44,458 bases of DNA. Origin: SAR86 cluster bacterium (lineage in GTDB: Bacteria > Pseudomonadota > Gammaproteobacteria > Magnimaribacterales > D2472). Of the stretch, positions 19,005 to 29,428 are shown piece by piece; the first letter of the stretch is position 1, and each line of letters begins with the position of its first letter. Below the pieces are notes generated by a model. The model had not been told where the DNA came from, did no database searches, and saw only the letters and a list, made by a program, of their open reading frames with translations. Location of the stretch: contig SHBF01000004.1 of NCBI GenBank assembly GCA_004212975.1, forward strand, positions 1 to 44,458, given 5' to 3'. Position numbers and translations under genes: made by a program.

Positions 19005-19850
19005 TTATAGTTTTGGAAATAACATTGGAGTATTTTTCTTATAGGATTTATATTGCTCATCATCAGCCCATTTCTTATCATTCATGTCTTCAAGCATTCT
19101 AACACCGCTAACATATACAAGAAGAATATATGTAAAGACAGGTGATATTAGTGTGATAAGTTGAAGCCCTTCAAGTGATGAGTAAGAAATAACTGCAATT
19201 GCAAACCATAACAACACTTCTCCAAAATAATTAGGATGTCTTGACTTTGACCATAATCCAGAAGTAATAAAGCTATCTTTATTGGCTTCAATAGATCTAA
19301 AGGCTGTTTTTTGATTATCAGCAACGATCTCAATACCAAATCCAATTATAAATAGAATTATTCCAACGTAAGTTAAGGCATTCATCACCAAGCCTTCAGG
19401 GCTCGATATGGCTACCAGAGCACACATTGAGCATAACGTTACCCATAAACCTGATAAAGTAAATGTCATAAAAAACTGTGAGGCAGAAGTTTTAATTGTT
19501 CTAAACCTTTTATCTTCTCCGGCTTTATGTATTCTCATGAACAAAAATAATCCTAATCGTATTGTCCATATTGATATCAATAAAACTAAGATAAGATTTC
19601 CAAAATTGAGTGAAATGGATTGGTATGTAGATAAAAAAACAAACCATACAACACTTAAATAAGTAACACTTCCTGTTAAATCATAGAACTTTTCTGTTTG
19701 AAAGATATAAGCTGGTATATATGCAATCCAATGAATTACATATGCCAAAAGTACAGCATTCTTTACAATTATACTTCCAGTTAAATGAGCAATACCGTAG
19801 CTAAATGCAAACGATAAAACCGAAATTAAAATATTGGTTATCACTTTCAT
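19005..19850 (-). CDS. DUF1295 / steroid 5-alpha-reductase-like membrane protein
   Basis: Multiple TMs; FGFGIEIVADNQK-like IGFGIEIVADNQKTAFR; GLWSKSRHPNYFGEVLLWFAI. Confidence 0.9.
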   Translation of the reverse strand: MKVITNILISVLSFAFSYGIAHLTGSIIVKNAVLLAYVIHWIAYIPAYIFQTEKFYDLTGSVTYLSVVWFVFLSTYQSISLNFGNLILVLLISIWTIRLGLFLFMRIHKAGEDKRFRTIKTSASQFFMTFTLSGLWVTLCSMCALVAISSPEGLVMNALTYVGIILFIIGFGIEIVADNQKTAFRSIEANKDSFITSGLWSKSRHPNYFGEVLLWFAIAVISYSSLEGLQLITLISPVFTYILLVYVSGVRMLEDMNDKKWADDEQYKSYKKNTPMLFPKL

Positions 19851-21664
19851 TTTTCACTCCATCCACAAGTTCTATTTTTATTTTCTTCATCAAGCCATTC
19901 TTTTAATGGTGCGTAGTAATTCATTATTGATTTACCACTGAGTTGTCTTGTTCCAGTAAGATTCTCAAAAGCGTCCTGCCAAGGCAAGCTTTGACCCATT
20001 GCCATGGTAGTAATAATTCTATCACCAGCTTCTTTATTCCCATATATTGAGCATTCATGTAAATATCCATCATAATCAATTAAATTACAAAGTGCTTCAT
20101 GAAACTGATATTGCATAATGCTAGCTAAATAATATCTAGTGTAAGGAGTATTACCAGGTATATGATATTTTGCCCCTGGATCAAAATAATTTTCTGACCT
20201 TTCATAACTAGTATTAATTCCCTGATATTCCTCCCTAAGACTCCACCATGAAGAATTTAAGTTACTTTCATCGATATCTCCATCAAATACTCCAGAGCGC
20301 CACTTATCAAGCATCAAAGCCCATGGAACTATCACAACCCCATCTAGAGCTTGTTTCATAAGTAATCCAATTGGGTCTTGTTTTGCTTCATCAGCATCAT
20401 CTTTTGATATGAAGCCAATATCAACTAAGTAATCTGGAGTAATTGAAAGCGTTAGCAGATCTCCAAATGCTTCATGAAAACCATCATTTGCGCCTGCTTG
20501 AAAAACTGTTGGGATATGGTTGTAAGCTTGATAATAAAAAATGTGACCTAATTCATGATGAATAGTTATAAAGTCTTCTTCATTCTTTTCAATACACATT
20601 TTTATTCTAAGGTCATTATTTACAGGATCTAAATTCCATGCAGATGCATGACATACAACCGATCTGTCTCTAGGTTTCACAAATAGGGATCTTTCCCAAA
20701 AAGTTTTTGGAAGTGGCTTGAATCCCATAGAAATGAAAAAATCTTCTGCATACTCTACCATTTCAATTTCGCTTAATGATTTTTCGTTAATTATCTTAGT
20801 AACGTCTATATATTTGGAATCTGGTTTTTCTTCATACACTAAATCATAGATATTTGACCATGACTGACCCCACATATTCCCAAGCATATGAACTGGCAAT
20901 GGACCTGTCTTTGATATTACTTCATCACCATAATGTTCATTCAATTTTGCTCTCACATGACAATGAAGAGCTTCGTATAATGGTTTTACCTCACTCCAAA
21001 CTCTGTCAGTATCATCTAAGAAATCTTCTGCAGGCATATCATATTTACTAAACCACAAATCACTCAGTCCTTCATAACCAAGATCGACCGAGCCTTGATT
21101 GCCAATATCAACCATTCTCATATACATAGGTTTCATTGGCTTACCAATCTCATGCCACCCTTCCCAAGCTCTCAGCAATTCCTTCGGATCTCGTGAATTA
21201 TCTATAATTGATTCAAATGCTTCTAAGTCATAGCATTCTTCGTCGTCAAAACAATACTCTCCTCTTCCATACATTGCTTCGAGGCTTGTAGTAATTTCTG
21301 ATAATTCGGATGCAAGTTCTTCATCTAAAGGTGGAGGCATTACAAAGGAACTTTTAAGGATATTTAGCATTCTTTGATTTTCTTTTGATATATCTAGACC
21401 ATCAAAACCAGCAGCCTCTCTAGATCTTTCTAGCGATTTTAATGTATATTTTGTTCCATAATCTGCAATTACTTTTTGAGAATCATATGTTATAAAGTTT
21501 GAGCTTATCCATGAGGCAGAATATATAACAGGACCATCTTTTTTATTTTCCGATTCAACGTTTGCAAGAAACTCTTCTAAGTCCTCATTGGTAAGGGTTT
21601 GTTCGCTACTTGGGGCACAAGAAGTTACAATAATAATTAATATTAAGCTTAAAAAATTTTTCAT
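19847..21664 (-). CDS. Peptidase family M2 (angiotensin-converting-enzyme-like peptidyl-dipeptidase), lipoprotein-like signal
   Basis: HHELGHIFYYQAY (HExxH), ANDGFHEAFGDLL, RDRSVVCHASAWNL; N-terminal LILIIIVTSCAPS lipobox-like. Confidence 0.92.
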   Translation of the reverse strand: MKNFLSLILIIIVTSCAPSSEQTLTNEDLEEFLANVESENKKDGPVIYSASWISSNFITYDSQKVIADYGTKYTLKSLERSREAAGFDGLDISKENQRMLNILKSSFVMPPPLDEELASELSEITTSLEAMYGRGEYCFDDEECYDLEAFESIIDNSRDPKELLRAWEGWHEIGKPMKPMYMRMVDIGNQGSVDLGYEGLSDLWFSKYDMPAEDFLDDTDRVWSEVKPLYEALHCHVRAKLNEHYGDEVISKTGPLPVHMLGNMWGQSWSNIYDLVYEEKPDSKYIDVTKIINEKSLSEIEMVEYAEDFFISMGFKPLPKTFWERSLFVKPRDRSVVCHASAWNLDPVNNDLRIKMCIEKNEEDFITIHHELGHIFYYQAYNHIPTVFQAGANDGFHEAFGDLLTLSITPDYLVDIGFISKDDADEAKQDPIGLLMKQALDGVVIVPWALMLDKWRSGVFDGDIDESNLNSSWWSLREEYQGINTSYERSENYFDPGAKYHIPGNTPYTRYYLASIMQYQFHEALCNLIDYDGYLHECSIYGNKEAGDRIITTMAMGQSLPWQDAFENLTGTRQLSGKSIMNYYAPLKEWLDEENKNRTCGWSEK

Positions 21665-21706
21665 TTATATTCCTCGCTATTAAAATAACATAAAAATAAA
21701 ATTAAT

Positions 21707-22273
21707 ATGAAAATTTCAACGAACCAGTTTAAAAACGGAACAAAGTTGATTATCGATAATGCTCCTTGCTCAATTATAGAGCATGAATTTCATAAGCCCG
21801 GAAAAGGCCAGGCTGTAATGCGAGTTAAGTATAAAAATCTTCTAACTGGAAACACTAACGATAAAACTTTCAAATCAGGTGAGAGTGTTGAATCAGCAGA
21901 TGTAAGTCATAAAGAAATGGAATTTTTATATAAAGATAATGATTCTTGGCACTTTATGGACAAGAATAATTTCGAGCAAATTGAAGTTAACGAATCACAG
22001 ATGGGAAATGCATCAAAATGGTTAGTAGGACAAGAAACTTGTGAAGTTGTTTTGTGGAATAGTCAACCGATTCTTGTAAATCCACCAGCAATTGTTGAAC
22101 TTAAGATTATTAAAGCAGAGCCTGGAGTAAAAGGAGATACTGTTTCAGGTGCAACAAAAACTGCAAAACTTGAAACAAATGTTGAGGTTCAAGTGCCTTT
22201 ATTTGTAAATGAAAACGAAATAATAAAAGTAGATACTAGAGATATGACCTATGTTGGGAGAGCAAAGTCTTGA
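21707..22273 (+). CDS. efp: Translation elongation factor P
   Basis: ISTNQFKNGTKLIIDNAPCSIIEHEFHKPGKGQAVMRVKYKNLLTG. Confidence 0.97.
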   Translation: MKISTNQFKNGTKLIIDNAPCSIIEHEFHKPGKGQAVMRVKYKNLLTGNTNDKTFKSGESVESADVSHKEMEFLYKDNDSWHFMDKNNFEQIEVNESQMGNASKWLVGQETCEVVLWNSQPILVNPPAIVELKIIKAEPGVKGDTVSGATKTAKLETNVEVQVPLFVNENEIIKVDTRDMTYVGRAKS

Positions 22274-24003
22274 TTGATGAAATTAATAAGGAAATAGAAA
22301 AATTCCTATCTTCAATTGTAAACAATAAAAAAAATATCAATTCTATTATTAAAAAAAGCTCTACTTCTATATCAGATGATCTTAAAAAAGGTCATATAAC
22401 TTCAAATGTATGTATGGTCGCAGCAAGCATACTAAAGCTTAATCCAAAAAATTTAGCTGAGGATCTTAAAACAAGATTAGAAAAAATTGATAAATTTGAT
22501 AATGTTGAAGTAGCAGGACCTGGATTTTTAAACATCTCATTGAACAGAGAAGATTTTGTATCAACAATTGAGTTTGTTAATAAAAACAAAGATTCATTTG
22601 GTAGTTCTGTTATAGGTAAAAAAAATAAGGTGCAAATAGAATTTGTGTCTGCCAATCCAACTGGTCCTCTTCATGTTGGTCATGGGAGAGGAGCTGCCTA
22701 TGGCGATGCAATTGGTAGAATTCTTGAATCAACAGGAACAATTGTTGAAAAAGAATACTATGTTAACGATGCTGGAAGACAAATCGACATTCTGACTGCA
22801 AGCGTTATATTGAGATTAATAAAAAATGATATAGGTAATTACTTTCCAACCAACGGATATAAAGGTGAGTACATTGATGAAATTGGAAAAAAATTAGACA
22901 AAAAACTCAAAATACATGACTTCAAGTCACTTTCAATCAAATCCTGTGAAGACCCAGAAGAAGAAATAGATAATATCATTCATGAATTGGAAAAATTAAA
23001 TAATAATTCATGGAATCTCATAAAAAAATTCTCATTAAAAGAAATTGTTAAATCAATTGAGGATGATCTAAAAGCATTTAATGTAAATTTTGACAAATGG
23101 TTTTATGAATCATCGCTTGGCAAGATTGGTGATGACTCATCTGATATAGCATTGTCAGTAAATAAACTAATAAAAGATGGTCATGCTTATGAGAAAGATA
23201 AGGCCATTTGGCTCAATACGGACATAAGTGGTGATGATAAACATAGAGTTTTAGTAAGAGATAATGGGAAGGCAACATATTTTGCCTCTGATGTTGCATA
23301 TCATAAAAATAAGATTGATAGAGGCTTTGATAAGCTAATAAATGTTTGGGGAGCCGATCATCATGGATATATTAAGAGAATAGAAGCATCAATTGAAAAC
23401 CTTGGGTCAAATAAAAATAAACTAGCTGTAAAACTTGTTCAATTTGCAAATCTTTTCAAGGATGGAAAAAAGGTCAAGATGTCCACAAGATCGGGAGAAT
23501 TTTTTACATTAAAAAATCTTATCGAAGATATAGGTTCGGATGCTGCAAGATTTTATTATTTATCAAAGCAAGCTGATCAGCACTTAGATTTTGATCTTGA
23601 TTTAGCAAAATCGGATAGCAAAGAAAATATTTTTTATTACATTCAGTATGCGCATGCAAGAATCGTTTCGCTTGAAGAAAAGGCCTTAGATAAATTCTCT
23701 GAAATTAACAGAAATATTAAAAATATCAGCAGTGGGGATTATAAAGAATGTGACAATCTAATTCATGAAATATCAAAATTCCCGGATATTGTAAATAAAT
23801 CTGCAAATACGCTGCAACCTCATGTCATTATCTATTACTTAAAAGATTTATCTCAGCTATTTCATAGCTTCTATAACGATAATCATGTCTTGTCTGAATC
23901 TGAAGAGAATATGCAATCAATTTTAGAGTGTCTAATAGCTGTAAAACAAGTTATTTCAAATGGTTTAAATTTATTAGGAATTACTCCAATGCAAAAAATG
24001 TAA
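22270..24003 (+). CDS. argS: Arginyl-tRNA synthetase; probable TTG start
   Basis: VEFVSANPTGPLHVGHGRGAAYGD-like motif; KMSTRSGEF (KMSK-like); TTGA overlap with efp stop. Confidence 0.96.
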   Translation: MIDEINKEIEKFLSSIVNNKKNINSIIKKSSTSISDDLKKGHITSNVCMVAASILKLNPKNLAEDLKTRLEKIDKFDNVEVAGPGFLNISLNREDFVSTIEFVNKNKDSFGSSVIGKKNKVQIEFVSANPTGPLHVGHGRGAAYGDAIGRILESTGTIVEKEYYVNDAGRQIDILTASVILRLIKNDIGNYFPTNGYKGEYIDEIGKKLDKKLKIHDFKSLSIKSCEDPEEEIDNIIHELEKLNNNSWNLIKKFSLKEIVKSIEDDLKAFNVNFDKWFYESSLGKIGDDSSDIALSVNKLIKDGHAYEKDKAIWLNTDISGDDKHRVLVRDNGKATYFASDVAYHKNKIDRGFDKLINVWGADHHGYIKRIEASIENLGSNKNKLAVKLVQFANLFKDGKKVKMSTRSGEFFTLKNLIEDIGSDAARFYYLSKQADQHLDFDLDLAKSDSKENIFYYIQYAHARIVSLEEKALDKFSEINRNIKNISSGDYKECDNLIHEISKFPDIVNKSANTLQPHVIIYYLKDLSQLFHSFYNDNHVLSESEENMQSILECLIAVKQVISNGLNLLGITPMQKM

Positions 24004-24007
24004 GCAT

Positions 24008-24541
24008 ATGAAAGATTTTGCAAATATTAAAGGTAATAAATCAAAGAAGAATAAAAGAAAAACTGTTTTTACTTCAAAAAAGCCATCAGTAAACACAATA
24101 TCAACTAGTACCATCCTGATATTAATTTTTATTAGCGTAGGTCTAGCCTCTAGTTCAATATTTCTATTAAAGACAGATGTTATATCAATTAAGACTGCCA
24201 ACACTTCCAACACCGTAAACATAGACTTCCCTTCATCATTAATGGAAAATTCAGTGCTTATTGAATTTAATGAAGAAAATAATTCTTTAGAGTGTCAGTA
24301 CTTTGTCCAAATTGGCGCATATGGAAATAAAAAATATGCTCTTGAGGCAATTAAAATGCTCAATAGTGACATTGAAAACCTATCAATTAACGAGGTATAC
24401 AGTACTCTTTTGCCAGGAAAGCTCTTAAATAGTGTAATATCAGGCCCTTACATTAATAGATCAGCAGCAAATAATGCTAAAGAGAAAATAACAAAGATCG
24501 GTTTTGAACCACGATTAAGAACTGTATGCAAAGAGAACTAA
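24008..24541 (+). CDS. SPOR-domain membrane protein
   Basis: One TM followed by C-terminal YFVQIGAYGNKKYALEAIKML...SGPYINRSAANNAKEKI. Confidence 0.85.
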   Translation: MKDFANIKGNKSKKNKRKTVFTSKKPSVNTISTSTILILIFISVGLASSSIFLLKTDVISIKTANTSNTVNIDFPSSLMENSVLIEFNEENNSLECQYFVQIGAYGNKKYALEAIKMLNSDIENLSINEVYSTLLPGKLLNSVISGPYINRSAANNAKEKITKIGFEPRLRTVCKEN

Positions 24542-25212
24542 TTAAAAACATAAATGCCATTAATAATAGTATCGATGAGTTGTGCTCATCTATTAATAGA
24601 AGCAGAGATGAAATAACTTTAATTGCGGTTTCTAAGAAAAAAGGCTTTGAGCTCGTTAAGTTAGCTCTTGAGAATGGAATTAATAACTTCGGAGAAAATT
24701 ACGCACAAGAGCTTCAAGAAAAATCTTCATTGATAGATTCAGATAATATTGTTTGGCATTTCATTGGTCCAATTCAATCCAATAAAGTTAAAGTAATTGC
24801 AAATAATGCTGATTGGATTCATACCCTCGAAAGGGAAAAAATTATTAGAAAATTTAATGATGAGTGTAAAAAAATTAACAAAGTAATAAACGGATGCATT
24901 CAAATTAATATTTCGTCTGAAGAATCAAAAAGTGGATGTAGTCCTGATGAGCTTTTTGATATAGCAAAATTAGTAGAATCTATGAAAAACATTAATTTAA
25001 AAGGCATAATGGCTCTCCCAAAACTAACAAATGATAAAGAAGAAAGAGATCATATGATGGAAGAAGTTATAAACTTGAGCGTTAAGTTACAAAAAATTTA
25101 TCCTAATGCTAGTGCTATTTCACTTGGAACAACTTCGGATTACGAGGATGCCATAATTCATGGATCTAATATGCTTCGAATAGGTGAATCAATTTTTGGT
25201 AAAAGATCATGA
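24526..25212 (+). CDS. yggS: YggS family pyridoxal-phosphate homeostasis protein
   Basis: LIAVSKKK, FGENYAQELQEK, WHFIGPIQSNKVK, MLRIGESIFG. Confidence 0.95.
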   Translation: MQRELIKNINAINNSIDELCSSINRSRDEITLIAVSKKKGFELVKLALENGINNFGENYAQELQEKSSLIDSDNIVWHFIGPIQSNKVKVIANNADWIHTLEREKIIRKFNDECKKINKVINGCIQINISSEESKSGCSPDELFDIAKLVESMKNINLKGIMALPKLTNDKEERDHMMEEVINLSVKLQKIYPNASAISLGTTSDYEDAIIHGSNMLRIGESIFGKRS

Positions 25213-25997
25213 AAAATATATTATTTTTTGGTGGTGGTAATATTGCTCAAGCTTTAATTTCAGGACTACTATTGAATGGAATGAGCAACAAAAATATTTT
25301 TTTTGTAGACAGAAATCCTTTAAATCAAAAAAAATTAAATAACTTAAAAGTTAAAAGTTTAAAAAAATCGAATTCTGATATAGATATAGTTATTTTATCT
25401 GTAAAGCCAAAAGATGCTATTCAAGCATACAAAGAAATTTTAAATAACTTTAAAAATCCTAAAATTGTCAGTCTTGTTGCTGGTATAAAATCCTCTACAT
25501 ACATCAAGCTGGATAATAAATCCGAATTTATGAGAGCAATGCCAAATACTGCATCAGAATATGGTCAAGGAATAACAGCTTTATATAATTCATCTTTTAA
25601 AAAAAGTAACTTTAAAAAGGTCTCTTATATCTTCACTAAATTAGGTACAGTTATTGAAGTAGGTAATGATTCAAAAATAGATACTTTTACTGGTGTCATT
25701 GGAAGTGGGCCCGCATATTTTTTCCAAACTCTGAAATCATTTGAGAAAAAACTTATGAGATTATGTAACCAAGATAAAAAAATTGTTAGAGAGATTATTG
25801 CTAATCTTATGAAAGGTGTTGGCTCATCAATTGAAAAAGATGGTGATTTGGATAATCTAATTAAAGCAGTTGCTTCAAAGAAAGGAACGACAGAAGCTGG
25901 ACTAAAGTCGCTTAAATCCAATAATTTAAATCAAATCTTTGAAAAAGGATTAAACGCTGCGATCAAAAGATCTAAGGAAATTTCAAATGAATTCTAA
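25209..25997 (+). CDS. proC: Pyrroline-5-carboxylate reductase
   Basis: FFGGGNIAQALISGLL, MRAMPNTASEYGQGITALY, GSGPAYFF. Confidence 0.95.
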   Translation: MKNILFFGGGNIAQALISGLLLNGMSNKNIFFVDRNPLNQKKLNNLKVKSLKKSNSDIDIVILSVKPKDAIQAYKEILNNFKNPKIVSLVAGIKSSTYIKLDNKSEFMRAMPNTASEYGQGITALYNSSFKKSNFKKVSYIFTKLGTVIEVGNDSKIDTFTGVIGSGPAYFFQTLKSFEKKLMRLCNQDKKIVREIIANLMKGVGSSIEKDGDLDNLIKAVASKKGTTEAGLKSLKSNNLNQIFEKGLNAAIKRSKEISNEF

Positions 25998-26511
25998 TTT
26001 GCAAATACTTGGGCTTATTTTAAGTATATTAAATTACGCACTAGTTTTTCTCTTAATCTTTAATTTATTGAAAGTAAATTATTACAATCAAATTGTTTCG
26101 ATATTTGTTAAAGTGTATAGCCCCATAGCAAAAATATTTTCACCCTTACCAATTCAAGCCCTTAATATTTTAATCTTGGCCATAGTATTTAAGCTTTCAT
26201 CTCTTGTCATATATTTTGGTGATCAGTATGTAATTACAACATTATTAGGGGTGGCTGTAATTCAGACGATAATGATTATTTTAAGGATCATATTTTTTGC
26301 AGTAATTGGTGGTGTAATCCTAAGTTGGGTATCTCCATCAAACTCAAATCCTTTTTTAGAGTTAATTGAGGAAATATCTTATAAGTCTTTAATGCCGATA
26401 AGGAATTATATTCCATCAGCTGGAGGTTTGGACTTTTCTCCTCTTTTTGTTTTGATTTTAATAAATCTAATTGAATCCTTCTTATCAGATATGCTTAGGT
26501 CAATAGTATGA
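25987..26511 (+). CDS. YggT family membrane protein
   Basis: Two YggT-like hydrophobic repeats, ending SAGGLDFSPLFVLILINLIESFL. Confidence 0.9.
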   Translation: MNSNLQILGLILSILNYALVFLLIFNLLKVNYYNQIVSIFVKVYSPIAKIFSPLPIQALNILILAIVFKLSSLVIYFGDQYVITTLLGVAVIQTIMIILRIIFFAVIGGVILSWVSPSNSNPFLELIEEISYKSLMPIRNYIPSAGGLDFSPLFVLILINLIESFLSDMLRSIV

Positions 26512-27593
26512 AGACAGAAACAAAATTAATTCATTTTTCAGAAGGAATTGAACTTGAATCAGGTGAGAAGCTTAATTCATTCGATTTAATGGTAGAAACC
26601 TATGGTGAACTTAATGAAGGCAAGTCAAATGCAATTCTTCTTTGTCATGCATTTTCAGGAAATCATCATGCAGCAGGAAGTTCTGAAGATTTTGGAATTG
26701 GTTGGTGGGATCAGTTAGTTGGTCCTAGTAAAACAATCGACACCAATAAATATTTTGTTGTCTGTTGCAATAATCTAGGTGGATGTGCTGGTTCCTCGGG
26801 ACCATCTTCAATTGATCCTTCATCGCAAAAAATATTTGGAAAATCTTTTCCTCAAGTAAGTGTCCTGGATTGGGTTAACTCACAAAAAATGCTTATGGAT
26901 AAATTAAACATAGAGTGTTGGCATTTTGTAGCAGGTGGAAGTCTGGGCGGAATGCAAGCTCTGCAATGGTCAATTTCATATCCAGATAAAGTTAAAAAGG
27001 CTGGAATTTTTGCTGCAGCTTCAAAATCTAGTTCTCAGAATATTGCGATGAATGAAGTTGCAAGAGAATCTATAAGAAAAGATGAGAACTTTCATAATGG
27101 AAATTATTATGAGCACAACGTTATACCTAAAAATGGGATTAAAACTGCAAGAATGCTTGGTCACATTACATATCTTTCAGAAGAACATATGGATTCAAGA
27201 TTTGGGAGAAAATTTCAAGATGAAGGTTCAAAAGTAGAAGAGTCCGTAAGCTTTGAAGTCGAAAATTATTTGCAATATAAGGGTGAACAGTTCTCAGAGC
27301 TATTTGATGCAAATTCATATATTTTAATGACAAAAGTAATGGATAGTTATGATGCTGGAAAAGATAAACCCCTAGTTGAGGCTTTAAAAGATGTGAAAGC
27401 TGAGTTCTTAATTGTAGGTTTTTACTCAGATTGGCTATACCCACCAGAAAGAGGAAAGGAAATACAAATAGCTGCAATGAATAATAATATAAGGTCCTCT
27501 TTTGTGGTTCTCCAGGGAGATCATGGACACGATAGTTTTCTTTTTAGTTCAAAAACTTACTCAAATTTAATTACAAATTTCATAGAATCATAA
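26508..27593 (+). CDS. metX: Homoserine O-acyltransferase MetX
   Basis: LLCHAFSGNHHAAG, NNLGGCAGSSGPSS, VAGGSLGGMQALQW, DHGHDSFL. Confidence 0.95.
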   Translation: MKTETKLIHFSEGIELESGEKLNSFDLMVETYGELNEGKSNAILLCHAFSGNHHAAGSSEDFGIGWWDQLVGPSKTIDTNKYFVVCCNNLGGCAGSSGPSSIDPSSQKIFGKSFPQVSVLDWVNSQKMLMDKLNIECWHFVAGGSLGGMQALQWSISYPDKVKKAGIFAAASKSSSQNIAMNEVARESIRKDENFHNGNYYEHNVIPKNGIKTARMLGHITYLSEEHMDSRFGRKFQDEGSKVEESVSFEVENYLQYKGEQFSELFDANSYILMTKVMDSYDAGKDKPLVEALKDVKAEFLIVGFYSDWLYPPERGKEIQIAAMNNNIRSSFVVLQGDHGHDSFLFSSKTYSNLITNFIES

Positions 27594-28183
27594 TGGCTAT
27601 AAAACTTTCAAAAATTATAAACAGTTGGGTTCCAGAAAATTCAAAAGTAATTGATTTTGGTTGTGGTGATGGATCTTTATTAAAAGAATTATTTGAAAAT
27701 AAGCAAGTGCTTGGATATGGCGTTGAGATAAATGATACAAAGATAGAAAAATGTATTGAGAAAGGCGTACCTGTAATAAAACTTAATATAGACAAGGGCC
27801 TAAATGACTTTATGTCATCTGATTTTGATTTATCGATTATGGCCAGATCAATTCAATGTCTTAAAAATCCTGATCTTGCTCTAAATAGAATGCTAAAGTT
27901 ATCAAAAAGATGTGTTGTGACTCTTCCTAATCTTGGCTATTGGAGATGTAGAATAAACCTTGCATTAGGGAAAATGCCAATTACACCAGATCTGCCCTCT
28001 AGCTGGTATGAAACAGAAAACATTCACTTGTGTACGATCAAAGATTTTGAAAATCTTTGTTTAAAAGAAAATATTAATATTAAAGATAAAGTTTTCATAA
28101 ATAGAAACGGTGATCAAGGCGGTTTATCTAAAATCAATCCAAATTTATTTGCTGTAGAAGGAGTCTATTTACTTGAAAAGTAA
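27593..28183 (+). CDS. metW: Methionine biosynthesis protein MetW
   Basis: VIDFGCGDGSLLKEL SAM motif, GYGVEIN, LPNLGYWRCRINLALGKMP; adjacent to metX. Confidence 0.95.
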   Translation: MAIKLSKIINSWVPENSKVIDFGCGDGSLLKELFENKQVLGYGVEINDTKIEKCIEKGVPVIKLNIDKGLNDFMSSDFDLSIMARSIQCLKNPDLALNRMLKLSKRCVVTLPNLGYWRCRINLALGKMPITPDLPSSWYETENIHLCTIKDFENLCLKENINIKDKVFINRNGDQGGLSKINPNLFAVEGVYLLEK

Positions 28184-28784
28184 TGATGACATTCTTATTG
28201 CCTCATCAAACAAAGGTAAATTAAAAGAATTTAAAAAACTATTCAAAAATCGTAAAGTTTTTTCTTTATCTGATCTTAATATAGAAGATGCTATAGAAGA
28301 TGGGGATTCCTTTTTAGAAAATGCAATGATTAAAGCAAAACATGGCGCTAAGGAATCTAAACTTTATACGATTGCAGATGATTCAGGAATTGTAGTCCCT
28401 AAATTAGGCTATGAACCTGGCATTTATTCTTCAAGATATGCTGGCGAGGGTGCTAGTGATAAAGATAACAGAGATAAGATTATTGATAAATTGATCAAGA
28501 AAAAATATGAGAGTCTTGCAGCTTTCTATGTTTGTGTTCTTGTTGGACTAAAGAGTCCCAATGATCCGATGCCAATAGTAACTCAAGGTGAAATTCATGG
28601 GAGAATATCGATAAATAGTTCAGGAGAAGGAGGATTTGGATACGACAAAATCTTTTATCCCGATGGCTATGATTGCTCAATGGCTTCTTTAGACCAACAA
28701 ATTAAAAATAAAGTTAGTCACAGAGCCATTGCTTCAGAAAAATTTATAAAATTGTTTAACAGTAGTTATGATACTTTTTTATAA
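28173..28784 (+). CDS. rdgB: XTP/dITP pyrophosphatase; probable TTG start
   Basis: IASSNKGKLKEF, TIADDSGIVVPKLGYEPGIYSSRYAG, SHRAIA. Confidence 0.95.
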   Translation: MKSNDDILIASSNKGKLKEFKKLFKNRKVFSLSDLNIEDAIEDGDSFLENAMIKAKHGAKESKLYTIADDSGIVVPKLGYEPGIYSSRYAGEGASDKDNRDKIIDKLIKKKYESLAAFYVCVLVGLKSPNDPMPIVTQGEIHGRISINSSGEGGFGYDKIFYPDGYDCSMASLDQQIKNKVSHRAIASEKFIKLFNSSYDTFL

Positions 28785-29413
28785 TTAAATTCAAATAACT
28801 CTCTGCCCTCATCTTTCCCTCTTCTTTCAAACTTTGAAAGAGAGTCTTTTTGAAAAGATTTGTTTGAAGATGGCTTAAATAATTTATTTTTTACAAATAA
28901 TTCAGAAATGCTTTCTGCATAGTTTTCCCAATCTGTAGATATGTATATATTTGAATCGTCCTTCATAAAATCATGGACCATTTCTAAAAAAGATTTATTT
29001 ATTAGTCTTCTTTTGTGATGTTTTTCTTTTGGCCAAGGATCGGGACAAATAATAATCACTGAGTCAAATACTATTTTTGGGCTTTGATCTAAAAGTATCC
29101 TGATGTCGTCTGAAAAAATTTTTATGTTATTGATTTTGTTTTCTTTTATGCTCGAAACCAAAGTTCCTATGCCTGACATATAGACTTCAGAACCTATAAA
29201 TAAATAGCTAGGATTATTTATTGCTTGAAAAATAATATTTTCAGCATTACCAAAGCCAATTTCTAAATAACATTTATCATAGTGTTTGCTGAAATCTTCT
29301 ACTTCCTGAATGCTTTTTACAGAAAATTCTGATAAAGAGCTCAAACTGTGGGTCTGCTTTTTAGTTATTCGGCCTTTTCTTTTTACAAACGAGGGAAGAA
29401 ACTTTAATTGCAT
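28766..29413 (-). CDS. trmB: tRNA (guanine-N7-)-methyltransferase
   Basis: LEIGFGNAENI, FIGSEVY, CPDPWPKEKHHKRRLI. Confidence 0.95.
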   Translation of the reverse strand: MQLKFLPSFVKRKGRITKKQTHSLSSLSEFSVKSIQEVEDFSKHYDKCYLEIGFGNAENIIFQAINNPSYLFIGSEVYMSGIGTLVSSIKENKINNIKIFSDDIRILLDQSPKIVFDSVIIICPDPWPKEKHHKRRLINKSFLEMVHDFMKDDSNIYISTDWENYAESISELFVKNKLFKPSSNKSFQKDSLSKFERRGKDEGRELFEFNYKKVS

Positions 29414-29428
29414 TGCTAAATGCTAGAT

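Noticed and set aside
18351-21051. ORFs 18351-18545 (+), 19148-19345 (-), 19408-19662 (+), 20854-21051 (+)
   Set aside because: Embedded in DUF3450, DUF1295 and M2 peptidase genes; no independent support.
27166-27477. 103-aa antisense ORF inside metX
   Set aside because: Leu/His-rich shadow of a well-supported metX frame.
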